A stretch of 34,957 bases of DNA from Prevotella sp. (GCA_017965475.1 JAGCPV010000045.1:1-34957); one strand, 5' to 3'; positions 13,088 through 21,142 are shown, counted from the stretch's first letter. Program-made: numbers and translations. The notes: generated from the letters alone by a model not told the origin.

Positions 13088-14254
13088 TTAAAGTTTCTTC
13101 AGGTGACTGAGGGGAGCCTCCATGATGTTCCAGGAGAGGACGGCGCCGTCGAAGCCGTGGCTGAGTACAGCCTTCAGGGATTCGGAGACGTATTCCGGAG
13201 AGGTGGGGACGATCCCCTCGCGGTAGTTGATCTCGATGCCGGGGTACTTGCCACAGGGATAGGACGCCATGGCCTCCAACTGCACATGGAGGAAAGTCTC
13301 ATTCATCTTCAGATCGGGATATCCATCGGCTTTGGGAAGGGCCTTGCGAAGCAGGTCGTACTCGAAGCCCATGCCTGCGGGGGCGAAGGTCTGACGGTAG
13401 AGCATCGGTTTGATGAAGTCGGCATGTTTGGCGAGGATGGCATAGTCCTGTCCCACGAAGGAAGCCATGAAGGGCGCGTAGAGATCCATGCCCACCTCCA
13501 GACCGCGGCTGCGGAGACTGTCGGCAACGGTGGCCACCGACGTGCTGACCACACGACCCTTGGCCTTGAAGAAGGCGGAGGCCAGAGGATTCACGAAACT
13601 GAAACCTTCCGTCATCTCGTAGCCGTTGACGTCGAAGAAGAGATCGCCTTGAGCTTCGTATGCGGCCTTCACCGTCGCAATGTCAACACCCTCCTTGGCG
13701 AAACGCTCCACGCACAGTGGACAGCCGCAGTTGAGCACCCCACTCACCCCACTCACGAACGACTGGGTGCGGATGCGGTCGAGGAACACCCCGTCGAAGC
13801 CACAATCACTGAACAGACTGTCGTAGATGGCCACGATGTTGGCGATATTCTGCGGGTCGGAGGGACAGTTGAAACGGAAGCCCTCGCCCGCTGCCAGGTC
13901 GTAGTTGGCGGGCACCTGCCCCCAGAGATCGACGGCGGGACTGTTGTCGCAGACCTCCTCGGTCTCGGCGAACACAGGCAGCCACAGCAGCATACGGATA
14001 TCTTTGTCGTGGAGATAGGCACCCACCTGACGGTAGATCTCCTTGTCCTGGCTCCAGCCGATGATGACCTTCTGCACAGGGATCAACCGACTCACGGTGT
14101 CGAGACGCCCAATGATCTGCTCCGCCGTATAGTCCGGCGAATGCCACCCGCCCAGCGATACTTGGACGATATACCCGGCCTGTTGCTGCTGTTTCTGCTC
14201 CTGACAGGCCATCAGGGCCACGAGCCCCATGATGAAGAATACGATCTTTTTCAT
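13088..14254 (-). CDS. Lipoprotein with predicted TIM-barrel glycosidase-like fold
   Basis: 388 residues. The N-terminus MKKIVFFIMGLVALMACQEQ is a clear lipoprotein signal (lipobox LMAC). After a Q-rich linker, the sequence has barrel-like alternation: VQKVIIGWSQDKEIYRQV, DIRMLLWLPVFAE, DCGFDGVFLDRIRTQSF, LEVGMDLYAPF, ADFIKPMLYRQ and GFDGAVLSWNIMEAPL. The segment GFDGVFLDRIR, followed by a cysteine cluster (NCGCPLCVERF), resembles putative glycosyl hydrolase-like barrels with a YxCxCxxC element. The catalytic residues are not certain (D161 in FLDR is a candidate), and a non-enzymatic sugar-binding role cannot be excluded. It has its own -7 box at 14262-14269. Confidence 0.7.
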   Translation of the reverse strand: MKKIVFFIMGLVALMACQEQKQQQQAGYIVQVSLGGWHSPDYTAEQIIGRLDTVSRLIPVQKVIIGWSQDKEIYRQVGAYLHDKDIRMLLWLPVFAETEEVCDNSPAVDLWGQVPANYDLAAGEGFRFNCPSDPQNIANIVAIYDSLFSDCGFDGVFLDRIRTQSFVSGVSGVLNCGCPLCVERFAKEGVDIATVKAAYEAQGDLFFDVNGYEMTEGFSFVNPLASAFFKAKGRVVSTSVATVADSLRSRGLEVGMDLYAPFMASFVGQDYAILAKHADFIKPMLYRQTFAPAGMGFEYDLLRKALPKADGYPDLKMNETFLHVQLEAMASYPCGKYPGIEINYREGIVPTSPEYVSESLKAVLSHGFDGAVLSWNIMEAPLSHLKKL

Positions 14255-14260
14255 ACGGTT

Positions 14261-14269
14261 GCAAAGATA
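14261..14269 (-). promoter_or_regulatory. -7 promoter box (TATCTTTGC on minus)
   Basis: GCAAAGATA on plus, only 7 nt from the ATG at 14254, so the transcript would be nearly leaderless. Confidence 0.55.
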
Positions 14270-14318
14270 CGAAATAGTGAGCGATAAACAAAAAGTTTTT
14301 CCACTTTTCTTCTTCTTG

Positions 14319-14355
14319 ACCTCCTACTGGGGCCTGGCCCCGGCACTAAAGTTTT
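14319..14355. repeat. REP-like palindrome, copy B
   Basis: Inverted relative to copy A: ACCTCCTACTGGGG, then CCTGG, then CCCCGGCACTAAAGTTTT. It writes the final codons and the TAG stop (14346-14348) of the hemerythrin-LuxR gene, as copy A does for the AraC gene. It probably acts as that gene's terminator. Confidence 0.85.
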
Positions 14356-15308
14356 ACTGAGGAGATATCGACGAGGTTGTTGATGATGGCGTAGATGGTC
14401 AGGCCGGCGGGGGAGTGGATCTGCAGCTTGCGGGCGATGTTACGACGGTGGGTGATGACGGTGTTCACGGAGATGCAGAGGTGGTCGGCGATCTCCTTGT
14501 TCGACATGCCCTGTACCAGTGAGATGATCACATCCTTCTCGCGGTCGGAGAGGGCATCGGGGTTCTGGCCAACGCCAGCCTTGAACACCATACCGGAGAT
14601 GTTGCGCGTGACGTCGCTCTGTTTGGTCTGCTGCTCCAGACGGCGGATGGCGGGTACGAAGATTTGATCCTCCACCATCGCGTGCTGCCGCAGCCACACC
14701 TCGTTCTCGTAGATGTCGTGGAGGGTGGCGGTAAGCTGGTTGTTATGCTGTCCGTCCTGGGGTAGGTATTTGATGATCAGAAGTTTCAGTTCCCGCAGTT
14801 TCTTGTCGGCGGCGCCGTGGTGCTTGGAGAAGGTCTCCACGTTATAGTCGTTGGCGGGCTGTCCGTCGATCAGCGACTGCACGTAGGGAAAGAGCGTCTT
14901 CTGCTCATATTTCATGTGACGGCGTATCTCGTGGGCATACTCATCGTAGAAGCGCAGGATCAGTTTGGCCAGCGACTCACTCTCGTCGATGGACTCTTGC
15001 AGCTCGCGGCGGATATAGGGCAACTGGAAGTCGAGGAAATAGGCATGGCTGGCTTCGAGATAGTGGAGCAGGGTGGGGACGGACAACTGCTCGTCGGCCT
15101 CAAACTCCCCATACCCGTTGATGGTGAAGTTAACCACCGCCAGGAAGGTATAGGTATCCACGTCGTTGTCCTCACAGGTCTCCTTGACCGTCTTATCTCC
15201 GAAACCGAGGCTGATGCCGAAGCTACCCAGCATCTGCAAGAGATCATAATTGTCGCGAATCAGCGAGATCATCTTGTCGTCGGCCTCATACATCTTCTGA
15301 TTTTTCAT
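14346..15308 (-). CDS. RIC/YtfE-like hemerythrin domain fused to LuxR helix-turn-helix
   Basis: 320 residues, no signal peptide. Residues about 20-60 (YDLLQMLGSFGISLGFGDKT ... VKETCEDNDVD) resemble the ScdA/YtfE N-terminal domain, but the usual CC pair is replaced by LG. Residues about 75-225 form a hemerythrin-like four-helix bundle. H88 (or H82), H131, E135, H163/H164, H209 and E213 repeat the spacing of the di-iron ligands known in E. coli YtfE. Residues about 250-318 are a LuxR/GerE helix-turn-helix (ALSDREKDVIISLVQGMSNK, EIADHLCISVNTVITHRRNI). No receiver domain is present, so it looks like a one-component regulator sensing oxygen, NO or iron through its di-iron site. It is divergent from the porin-imelysin operon. 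Confidence 0.9.
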   Translation of the reverse strand: MKNQKMYEADDKMISLIRDNYDLLQMLGSFGISLGFGDKTVKETCEDNDVDTYTFLAVVNFTINGYGEFEADEQLSVPTLLHYLEASHAYFLDFQLPYIRRELQESIDESESLAKLILRFYDEYAHEIRRHMKYEQKTLFPYVQSLIDGQPANDYNVETFSKHHGAADKKLRELKLLIIKYLPQDGQHNNQLTATLHDIYENEVWLRQHAMVEDQIFVPAIRRLEQQTKQSDVTRNISGMVFKAGVGQNPDALSDREKDVIISLVQGMSNKEIADHLCISVNTVITHRRNIARKLQIHSPAGLTIYAIINNLVDISSVKL

Positions 15309-15340
15309 AACTATTCGCTACCTACTAATGATTACCGGGT

Positions 15341-15349
15341 GCAAAGGTA
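15341..15349 (-). promoter_or_regulatory. Promoter of hemerythrin-LuxR gene
   Basis: TACCTTTGC on minus (GCAAAGGTA on plus), with ATTG at the -33 place (15370-15373) and a 20-nt gap. A TTAGGTAT core lies farther upstream at 15382-15389. Confidence 0.75.
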
Positions 15350-15439
15350 GGCATTATTTCCGACTTGTGCAATAATCACAATTAGGTATTTTTCTTCCCC
15401 CCGACTACCCGAACAGGTCATTTATGGGCCATTTCATCA

Positions 15440-15481
15440 TTTTTAGGTATTGGTGATACGGTGGATTAGCCCTACCTTTGC
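15440..15481 (+). promoter_or_regulatory. Promoter of porin-imelysin operon with shared 13-mer
   Basis: TTTTTAGGTATTG (15440-15452), 20 nt, then the -7 box TACCTTTGC (15473-15481). The same 13-mer, gap and box occur before the DUF2023-flavodoxin operon (6737-6778). The last four bases (ATTG) act as the -33 element; the TTTTTAGG part is extra. Confidence 0.75.
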
Positions 15482-15503
15482 TGCCGATTTTGAATTAGTT
15501 AGT

Positions 15504-16808
15504 ATGAAAAGGTTATTGAGTGTCATCACGATTGCTGGCCTTGTTGTCACGGCTCAGGCGCAGGTGAATGCAGGCGACAGTGTGATGCAGCATGTGAAAG
15601 GAAACAGGTTGAGTGTGGGCGGCTATGGTGAGGTGGCTTACAGTCGCGAGTACTTCAGCGACCATGTCAACCGTTACAGTTCTCCTCAGAATTATAAGGA
15701 TGATCCCAGCCACGGCAAGTTCGATGTCCCCCACGCCGTGATCTATCTCGGTTATGACTTCGGTAAGGGATGGACGATGGGTACGGAGGTCGAGTTCGAG
15801 CATACGGGCACGGGCTCTGCCATCGAGAACGAGGCCGACGAGGCTGCTGAATGGGAATATGAACAGGAGAAAGGTGGTGAGGTGGAACTGGAGCAGTTCT
15901 GGATCAACAAGCGGTTCTCGAAGGCTGCCAACGTGAAGTTCGGTCATATCATCGTGCCCGTGGGTCTGAACAATGCCCACCACGAACCCCTGAATTATTT
16001 CACCGTCTATCGTCCTGAGGGTGAGAACACCATCCTGCCCTCGACATGGCACGACACGGGTATCTCCTTCTGGGGCCGTTATGGTAAGGTGAAGTATGAA
16101 CTGGAAATGGTGGCTGGCCTCAATGCCATGCTCTTCAACCGCGACAGGTGGATCCACCACGGAGCTGGTTCTCCCTTTGAGTTCAAGCCCGCCAACCAGT
16201 ATGGTTTTGCGGCCCGGGTGGATTATTACGCGATGCCCGGACTCCGTATGGGTATCAGTGGTTATTATGGCAACTCGGCCCATAATACCTATCCCAACGA
16301 CTTGAAGGGCGACGGTAAGCCTTATGACAAGGTGAACGGTACGGTGGCCATCGGCAGTGTGGATGTGACGCTGAACCGCTGGAACTGGATCGTGCGCGGA
16401 CAGGCAGACTATGGTTATGTGGGTGACACGGATAAGTTGAACACCATCAAGGATGCCAAGGCCCACGCCTCGAACTCGCCTGTGAAGAGTGCGATGATCG
16501 GCAAGAATGCCGTGAGTGTGGGTATCGAGGCCGGCTACGACCTCTTCTCACAGATCCAGAAACTGCGTCGCGACGAACAGAAGCTCTACGTCTTCGGCCG
16601 CTACGAGTACTACGACAGTTACATCCCTGCTTCGAACAAGGAGATGTTCGACTATACCAATGTGCATCGTCTGGCCTTCGGTCTGAACTATTACCCCATC
16701 CCGCAGATCGTCCTCAAGGCCGACTATAGCCTCCGCAAGCTGAAGAGCCCCTATAACAACGAACCGAGCCTGAACATCGGCATCGCCTACGAGGGATTCT
16801 TCCTTTAA
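15504..16808 (+). CDS. Outer-membrane beta-barrel porin (porin O/P-like)
   Basis: 434 residues from ATG 15504; an in-frame start at 15450 lies upstream of the -7 box and is rejected. The signal peptide is MKRLLSVITIAGLVVTAQAQ. The mature protein is made of amphipathic strands typical of 16-18-stranded porins: LSVGGYGEVAYSREYFSD, HAVIYLGYDFGKGWTMGTEV, VEFEHTGTG, NVKFGHIIVPVGLNNAHHEP, KADYSLRKLKSP and LNIGIAYEGFFL, ending in phenylalanine-leucine as outer-membrane proteins do. NHH- and acid-rich loops are present. As the first gene before an imelysin and a di-haem protein, it is likely the outer-membrane entry for iron or a related ligand; substrate unknown. Confidence 0.9.
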   Translation: MKRLLSVITIAGLVVTAQAQVNAGDSVMQHVKGNRLSVGGYGEVAYSREYFSDHVNRYSSPQNYKDDPSHGKFDVPHAVIYLGYDFGKGWTMGTEVEFEHTGTGSAIENEADEAAEWEYEQEKGGEVELEQFWINKRFSKAANVKFGHIIVPVGLNNAHHEPLNYFTVYRPEGENTILPSTWHDTGISFWGRYGKVKYELEMVAGLNAMLFNRDRWIHHGAGSPFEFKPANQYGFAARVDYYAMPGLRMGISGYYGNSAHNTYPNDLKGDGKPYDKVNGTVAIGSVDVTLNRWNWIVRGQADYGYVGDTDKLNTIKDAKAHASNSPVKSAMIGKNAVSVGIEAGYDLFSQIQKLRRDEQKLYVFGRYEYYDSYIPASNKEMFDYTNVHRLAFGLNYYPIPQIVLKADYSLRKLKSPYNNEPSLNIGIAYEGFFL

Positions 16809-16841
16809 AACGACAACGAATTACGAATTAAACGAATTAAT

Positions 16842-18080
16842 ATGATGAAAAAGATTTTCTATTCTATGGCAGTCCTGGTGATGGGACTGGCTTTCACTGC
16901 CTGCAGCAGTGACGATGACAAAAAGGATGACAGCAAAATCACTGAGAAGGAACAGGCCATGGAGGCCATCACCAATAAGTATGTGAGCAACGTGATCTTC
17001 CCGATCTACAAGTCGTTGGCTTCGCAGACCTCAACCCTCTTCGACCAGCTTGTAGAGGCCAAGAGCAAGTTCCGTGCCGGTACGCTCACCCAGGCTGACA
17101 TCGACAAGATCTGTTCTACCTTCATCGCCGCCCGTTCGGCCTGGGAGAGCAGTGAGTCGTTCCTCTATGGTGCAGCCACTGACTTCGGTATCGATCCCCA
17201 TATCGACACCTGGCCCCTTGACCGTACAGCCTTGGCCAAGGCCCTGAGCAGTGCGGAGATCATTGAGGATCTCGACGACCTCGACGACGGTGGTATCGAC
17301 AATGCCCGTGCCCTCGTGGGTGAGCAGCAGCTGGGCTTCCATGGCATCGAGTTCATCATCTTCCGTAACGGTCAGAACCGTACCCTCGCTGCCCTGCAGG
17401 GTATTGAGGACGATGAGGCTTTTGAGGGCCGTAACATCACAGGTGAACAGGAACTGATCTTCGCCGCTGCCGTGGCAGGTGACCTGCGCGACAAGTGTTT
17501 CCAGCTGGAGGTCAGCTGGTTGGGTGACCAGGCTCCCGTCGCTCATCAGGAGCGTGTCGAGGAGTGCGAGTTCCCCACGACAGTTGCCGGTGGTGATGCC
17601 TCCTACGGTGAGAACATGCTTAACGCCACCAAGGCCGGTAGTACCTTATCTACATGGCGCAGTGTGATGAGCACCATCCTCGTGGCCGGCTGCAGCAACA
17701 TCTGTGCTGAGGTGGCCGGACAGAAGATCGGACAGGCTTACCTGGGTACCGACCCCGACTATATCGAGTCGCCCTATAGCCAGCGTTCCTACTTCGACTT
17801 CTTCGACAACATCAGCAGTATCCAGTACAGCCTCTATGGCAACCAGGGTACGACGGTCCATGCCAACTCGATCATGACCTATCTTGAGAAGTACAACGCC
17901 ACGATGGCCGCCGATCTGAAGGCGAAGCTCGAAGCCGCCCTCTCGGCACTGAGCACCGCTAAGGCAGGCACCCCGTTCGTGGTCGATTCCCACAGTGCCA
18001 ATGCCAAGGCAGCGATGGATGCCATCAACACCCTCGACGATGCCCTCAACGAAGCCGCTTCCTGGATTTCTGCGAACTAA
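16842..18080 (+). CDS. Imelysin family lipoprotein (EfeO/IrpA-like)
   Basis: 412 residues; the start could also be 16845. The lipoprotein signal ends LAFTACSSDDD. The imelysin fold is marked by ITNKYVSNVIFPIYKSLASQ, FIAARSAWESSESFLYGAAT, DFGIDPHIDTWPLD and the GxHxxE motif GFHGIE (H167, E170). Family members (peptidase M75 group) are periplasmic or surface proteins linked to iron uptake, and no proteolysis is assumed. It follows the porin by 33 nt and precedes the di-haem oxidoreductase by 12 nt. The imelysin plus di-haem oxidoreductase pairing is a known genomic association. Confidence 0.93.
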   Translation: MMKKIFYSMAVLVMGLAFTACSSDDDKKDDSKITEKEQAMEAITNKYVSNVIFPIYKSLASQTSTLFDQLVEAKSKFRAGTLTQADIDKICSTFIAARSAWESSESFLYGAATDFGIDPHIDTWPLDRTALAKALSSAEIIEDLDDLDDGGIDNARALVGEQQLGFHGIEFIIFRNGQNRTLAALQGIEDDEAFEGRNITGEQELIFAAAVAGDLRDKCFQLEVSWLGDQAPVAHQERVEECEFPTTVAGGDASYGENMLNATKAGSTLSTWRSVMSTILVAGCSNICAEVAGQKIGQAYLGTDPDYIESPYSQRSYFDFFDNISSIQYSLYGNQGTTVHANSIMTYLEKYNATMAADLKAKLEAALSALSTAKAGTPFVVDSHSANAKAAMDAINTLDDALNEAASWISAN

Positions 18081-18092
18081 TGAGTTAAATAT

Positions 18093-19811
18093 ATGATCAT
18101 GAACAAGAAATTGCAATTCTTGGTCATGGCAGTCCTCTCCATGGGGACTGCCATGACGTCGTGTACGGACGATGATGACAACGGCGGTAGTGTCAGTCCC
18201 ATTGAAGCCGACTATATCGGCAAGAACGTGGGTAACTTCTCCGCCGAGGAGTGGTTCGTAGGCGGAGAGAAAGGTACCACGATGAACGTCACCCAAGGTT
18301 GTTATGAGGATGAGACACCCGCCGTCACGGAGATGGGACTCACCGAGGCTTTCAACCGTGGTGAACAGTTCTTCGAGCGTAATGTCACCGAGTTCCAGGC
18401 ACCCTTCAACGGACTGGGTCCTGCCTATGTCCGTAAGTCGTGTCTCGACTGCCATCCCGGCTATGGTCATGGCAAGCGTGTGACGCAGTACAATGCCGAG
18501 TGGGGTAATGGCTACCTGCTCGTGATCTACCATCCTGTCGATGGTGAGAACAGTGATGATGGTCCCTACGTGAGTGAGGTGACGGGTATGCCGCAGACGC
18601 GTGCCGTCAGTCCTTTCCTGCCACCTGTCGATGAGAGTGGTATCCACCTGAGTTGGCTGCCGCTGACCACGATGGGTGACGACAGTGAGATCTCTGCCAC
18701 CCAGTTCCCCGATGGTGAGCGCTATGAGCTGATATACCCAGAACTGAGTATCGACCCCTCTGCCTTCAACACCAACCCCACCCCGTGGGAGACGGGCAAC
18801 GGTGCCGTGGCCTTCCGTCTGGAGAGCACCATCGGCATCATCGGCTCTGGTCTGCTCGATGCCATCCCCGACGATAGTATCAAGGCACAGTACCAGCGCG
18901 AGGCTCCCTATGTGGAGTTGAATCCCGCCTTCTGGGATAAGGAGGCCAACGACTTCGCTGAAACGGCGTGGTATGTCAACGCCTCCAGCGGTTTGGAGCA
19001 GGTGAACCGTCTGAAGAAGTTCACCTATGCCATGACCCGTGGTTCGCTGCAGGACGGTGCCGGTGCCAATGCCATCTGGAACATCACCAACGTGAGCCGT
19101 TCCGACCGTCCGAAGTTGTACTCCACCGAACCGTGGGCGAAGGCCATGTCGGAGAATCCCAACGTGATTGCCGCCATCAAGGCCGACCCCACGTCGCCCT
19201 ACTATGCCGACGGTACCGAGGAGGGCATCCGGGAGGCTGTCTATAACCTGCTGTTGCCCTCCACCAACCAGTTCGACAATGTCTGGCACAACTTCCAGCC
19301 AGAGATGAGCGACAACAACTTCTGGGCCTTCCAGGTGTGGCATCGTGGTCTGGCCATTCCCCGTGCCCGTAACCTGCAGGATCCTGAGGTTCAGCGCGGT
19401 AAAGATGTGTTCAACGAGATCGGCTGTGCCACCTGCCATCGTCCGTCGTGGAAGACGACCAGCGATGACTACTGGAGTCCGCTGATCATCGTCTCGCAGA
19501 ATCTGCAGCTGCCCCGTTATCAGAACCAGACCATCTGGCCCTATACCGACATGATCCAGCATCGTCTGTATATGAAGAACGGCATCCACGGTTCGTGGTG
19601 TCGTACCACCCCGCTCTGGGGTCGTGGACTCTCGCTGATCAATACCGGTGCTGAAGACCGTCTGCACGACTGTCGCGCCCGCAACGAGATAGAGGCCATC
19701 CTCTGGCATGGCTACTCGAAGAAGAGCGATGCCTATGGAGCGACGCTGAAGTTCTATAAGCTGCCCAAGGCTGATCGCGATGCAGTGGTGAAATTCCTGA
19801 GAGCCATTTGA
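18093..19811 (+). CDS. Di-haem c oxidoreductase (DHOR family) lipoprotein
   Basis: 572 residues (alternative start 18099). The lipoprotein signal ends AMTSCTDDDD. There are two c-type haem sites: C117-x-x-C120-H121 (CLDCH) and C445-x-x-C448-H449 (CATCH). Family landmarks follow: IWPYTDMIQHRLYMKNGI, RTTPLWGRGL, and LHDCRARNEIEAILWHGYSK near the C-terminus. DHOR proteins resemble cytochrome c peroxidases and were earlier called thiol oxidoreductases; their true reaction is uncertain. Cysteines in SWCRT and LHDCRA are close enough in sequence order to form a disulfide. It needs cytochrome c maturation, and the next gene, overlapping by one base, resembles part of that machinery. Confidence 0.92.
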   Translation: MIMNKKLQFLVMAVLSMGTAMTSCTDDDDNGGSVSPIEADYIGKNVGNFSAEEWFVGGEKGTTMNVTQGCYEDETPAVTEMGLTEAFNRGEQFFERNVTEFQAPFNGLGPAYVRKSCLDCHPGYGHGKRVTQYNAEWGNGYLLVIYHPVDGENSDDGPYVSEVTGMPQTRAVSPFLPPVDESGIHLSWLPLTTMGDDSEISATQFPDGERYELIYPELSIDPSAFNTNPTPWETGNGAVAFRLESTIGIIGSGLLDAIPDDSIKAQYQREAPYVELNPAFWDKEANDFAETAWYVNASSGLEQVNRLKKFTYAMTRGSLQDGAGANAIWNITNVSRSDRPKLYSTEPWAKAMSENPNVIAAIKADPTSPYYADGTEEGIREAVYNLLLPSTNQFDNVWHNFQPEMSDNNFWAFQVWHRGLAIPRARNLQDPEVQRGKDVFNEIGCATCHRPSWKTTSDDYWSPLIIVSQNLQLPRYQNQTIWPYTDMIQHRLYMKNGIHGSWCRTTPLWGRGLSLINTGAEDRLHDCRARNEIEAILWHGYSKKSDAYGATLKFYKLPKADRDAVVKFLRAI

Positions 19812-20344
19812 TGAAACAACTGTTTATAAGTCTGATACTGGCCCTGCTGATGATGGCAGGGCCAGTTGTTGCCCAACCCCGTGTGCTGCCCCAGAAACAG
19901 GCCAGGCATTTCTGTCGGCTGCTGGTCCATGATGGTGAGGGGAAGATCTATCCCCTCTCCCTCTACGCCCAGCGCCTCACCATGTTGCTCTGCCATGATG
20001 ACCACTATGGGGATTATTCCGCCGAACAGGTCTTCACGGGACTCATCTTCTTCTATGACGACTGGTCTCGTGAACGTATGCCTTTCAGTCGCGGACAGGG
20101 TCGTATGCTGATGGAGGAGCTGCACAGTGGTCAGACACTCCGTCTCTTCCCCCATGCAGAGAAACACCGTGTTACTTGGTTCGCCCCCACCGATCCGCTT
20201 CCTGCCTCCATCAATAGCGAACACCAGAAATATATCCGTGAGGTGTTCTCCCGCCTCAATGGCTTGGTGCAAGCCGGCAACTGGTCGTCCGTCGATGCTT
20301 TCATCGACCGTATGATCCGTTACCAGTGTCAATTCGGCCACTAA
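19811..20344 (+). CDS. Small secreted protein resembling the periplasmic segment of CcsBA
   Basis: 177 residues from ATG 19811, which overlaps the preceding TGA (TGATG), so translation is coupled. The signal peptide is MKQLFISLILALLMMAGPVV AQ. The segment GKIYPLSLYAQRLTMLLCHD, then YGDYSAEQVFTGLIFFYDDW, resembles, from memory, the periplasmic part of the fused Bacteroidota CcsBA cytochrome c biogenesis protein (GR..P..T.A....KL.G...Y.G...EQVL.G..F....W). No membrane segments or WWD motif are present, so it cannot export haem itself. Position after a di-haem protein suggests a role in its maturation or haem handling. The stop overlaps a REP-like palindrome. Confidence 0.65.
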   Translation: MKQLFISLILALLMMAGPVVAQPRVLPQKQARHFCRLLVHDGEGKIYPLSLYAQRLTMLLCHDDHYGDYSAEQVFTGLIFFYDDWSRERMPFSRGQGRMLMEELHSGQTLRLFPHAEKHRVTWFAPTDPLPASINSEHQKYIREVFSRLNGLVQAGNWSSVDAFIDRMIRYQCQFGH

Positions 20345-20416
20345 AACCTCCTACTGGGGTCAGGCCCCAGTAAGAGGTTTTTTGATGTCGGGGCCTGACC
20401 CCAGTAGGAGGTTTTT
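20343..20416. terminator. REP-like double palindrome (copies C1 and C2) acting as terminator
   Basis: C1 arms AAAACCTCCTACTGGGG (20343-20359) and CCCCAGTAAGAGGTTTT (20365-20381) pair over 17 bp with one mismatch around TCAGG, then a T-run to 20383. C2 (20390-20416) is an inverted copy: bases 20343-20368 and 20390-20415 form a perfect 26-bp inverted repeat. Two rival hairpins are possible. It marks the end of the porin operon and lies just before the next promoter. Confidence 0.85.
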
Positions 20417-20426
20417 AGCATAATCC

Positions 20427-20459
20427 TTTGGAGATTTCCAAAAGATTATGTATCTTTGC
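20427..20459 (+). promoter_or_regulatory. Promoter of carbohydrate operon
   Basis: TTTG (20427-20430), 20 nt, TATCTTTGC (20451-20459): a near-perfect Bacteroidota -33/-7 promoter, 28 nt before ATG 20488. Confidence 0.85.
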
Positions 20460-20487
20460 AACCTCATCCATTAAAATTAACTTACCA

Positions 20488-21123
20488 ATGAGAAAAACCA
20501 TCATCATGACTCTGTTGCTGGTGGGCTGCCTACAGGTGGCACTGGCACAAAACAGCATTGAGCGTATCCGTAAGGACTATCAGGAGACGAAACAGGTGAT
20601 CGCCGAGATGTGTGAGACCTACCCCTACGAGGGGATGCCGCCTGCCTTCTATCATTTGAGAGTGCTGATGAACCTGCCTGCCACGGGACTTCATGAGGAG
20701 AATATCCGGATGTATTTCGGTGAGATGGAGCAGGATGAGGAAGCAGAGGACTACACCCCTTATCCGCCCCATTACCTGAAATTCCTGACGACGAAGTATA
20801 ACTATGCCGCCCGCCAGTTCTATGAGGAGTATCTCTACGACAAGAATGGACAGCTGATGTTTATCTACGCCCGTACCCCCGACATCGACATGTCGAGGTT
20901 GCACGAGTTGCGCCTTTACTTCGACGGTCAGAAGCTGTTGCGCCTGAACGTGAAGGCGACTCCCGAGGGGATGGACGCTGAGAAGGTGAAGGCGGCGGAC
21001 TTCAAGGATATCTATACAGGTGCCACGATCCCCGAGGCGTATCAGCAGTCCTGTGAGCAGTATCAGGCCAAGGCCAAGCAGTTCCTCAGTATGTTCAAGA
21101 GCATCGACAATACCGTATATTGA
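20488..21123 (+). CDS. Secreted protein of unknown function
   Basis: 211 residues from ATG 20488; the upstream in-frame start at 20428 precedes the -7 box. The signal peptide ends CLQVALAQN. The mature part begins helical (NSIERIRKDYQETKQVIAEM), then has mixed beta segments (YLYDKNGQLMFIYARTPDID and LRLYFDGQKLLRLNVKATPE) and a helical tail (QQSCEQYQAKAKQFLSMFKS). It holds acidic tracts (EMEQDEEAEDY). I do not recognise the family. It is the first gene of a five-gene operon, 19 nt before the alpha/beta hydrolase, so a link to polysaccharide handling is only positional. Confidence 0.8.
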   Translation: MRKTIIMTLLLVGCLQVALAQNSIERIRKDYQETKQVIAEMCETYPYEGMPPAFYHLRVLMNLPATGLHEENIRMYFGEMEQDEEAEDYTPYPPHYLKFLTTKYNYAARQFYEEYLYDKNGQLMFIYARTPDIDMSRLHELRLYFDGQKLLRLNVKATPEGMDAEKVKAADFKDIYTGATIPEAYQQSCEQYQAKAKQFLSMFKSIDNTVY

Positions 21124-21142
21124 ATATTAAACAAGATAGATT

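Noticed and set aside
13103-14287. 394-residue plus-strand ORF opposite the lipoprotein barrel
   Set aside because: The minus-strand reading has a lipoprotein signal and promoter. The plus reading has neither.
17646-19709. 687-residue minus-strand ORF opposite the di-haem gene
   Set aside because: The plus-strand gene has clear haem motifs and a signal peptide; the antisense reading is Thr/Gly/Arg-rich with no recognisable domain. It is a codon-bias shadow.
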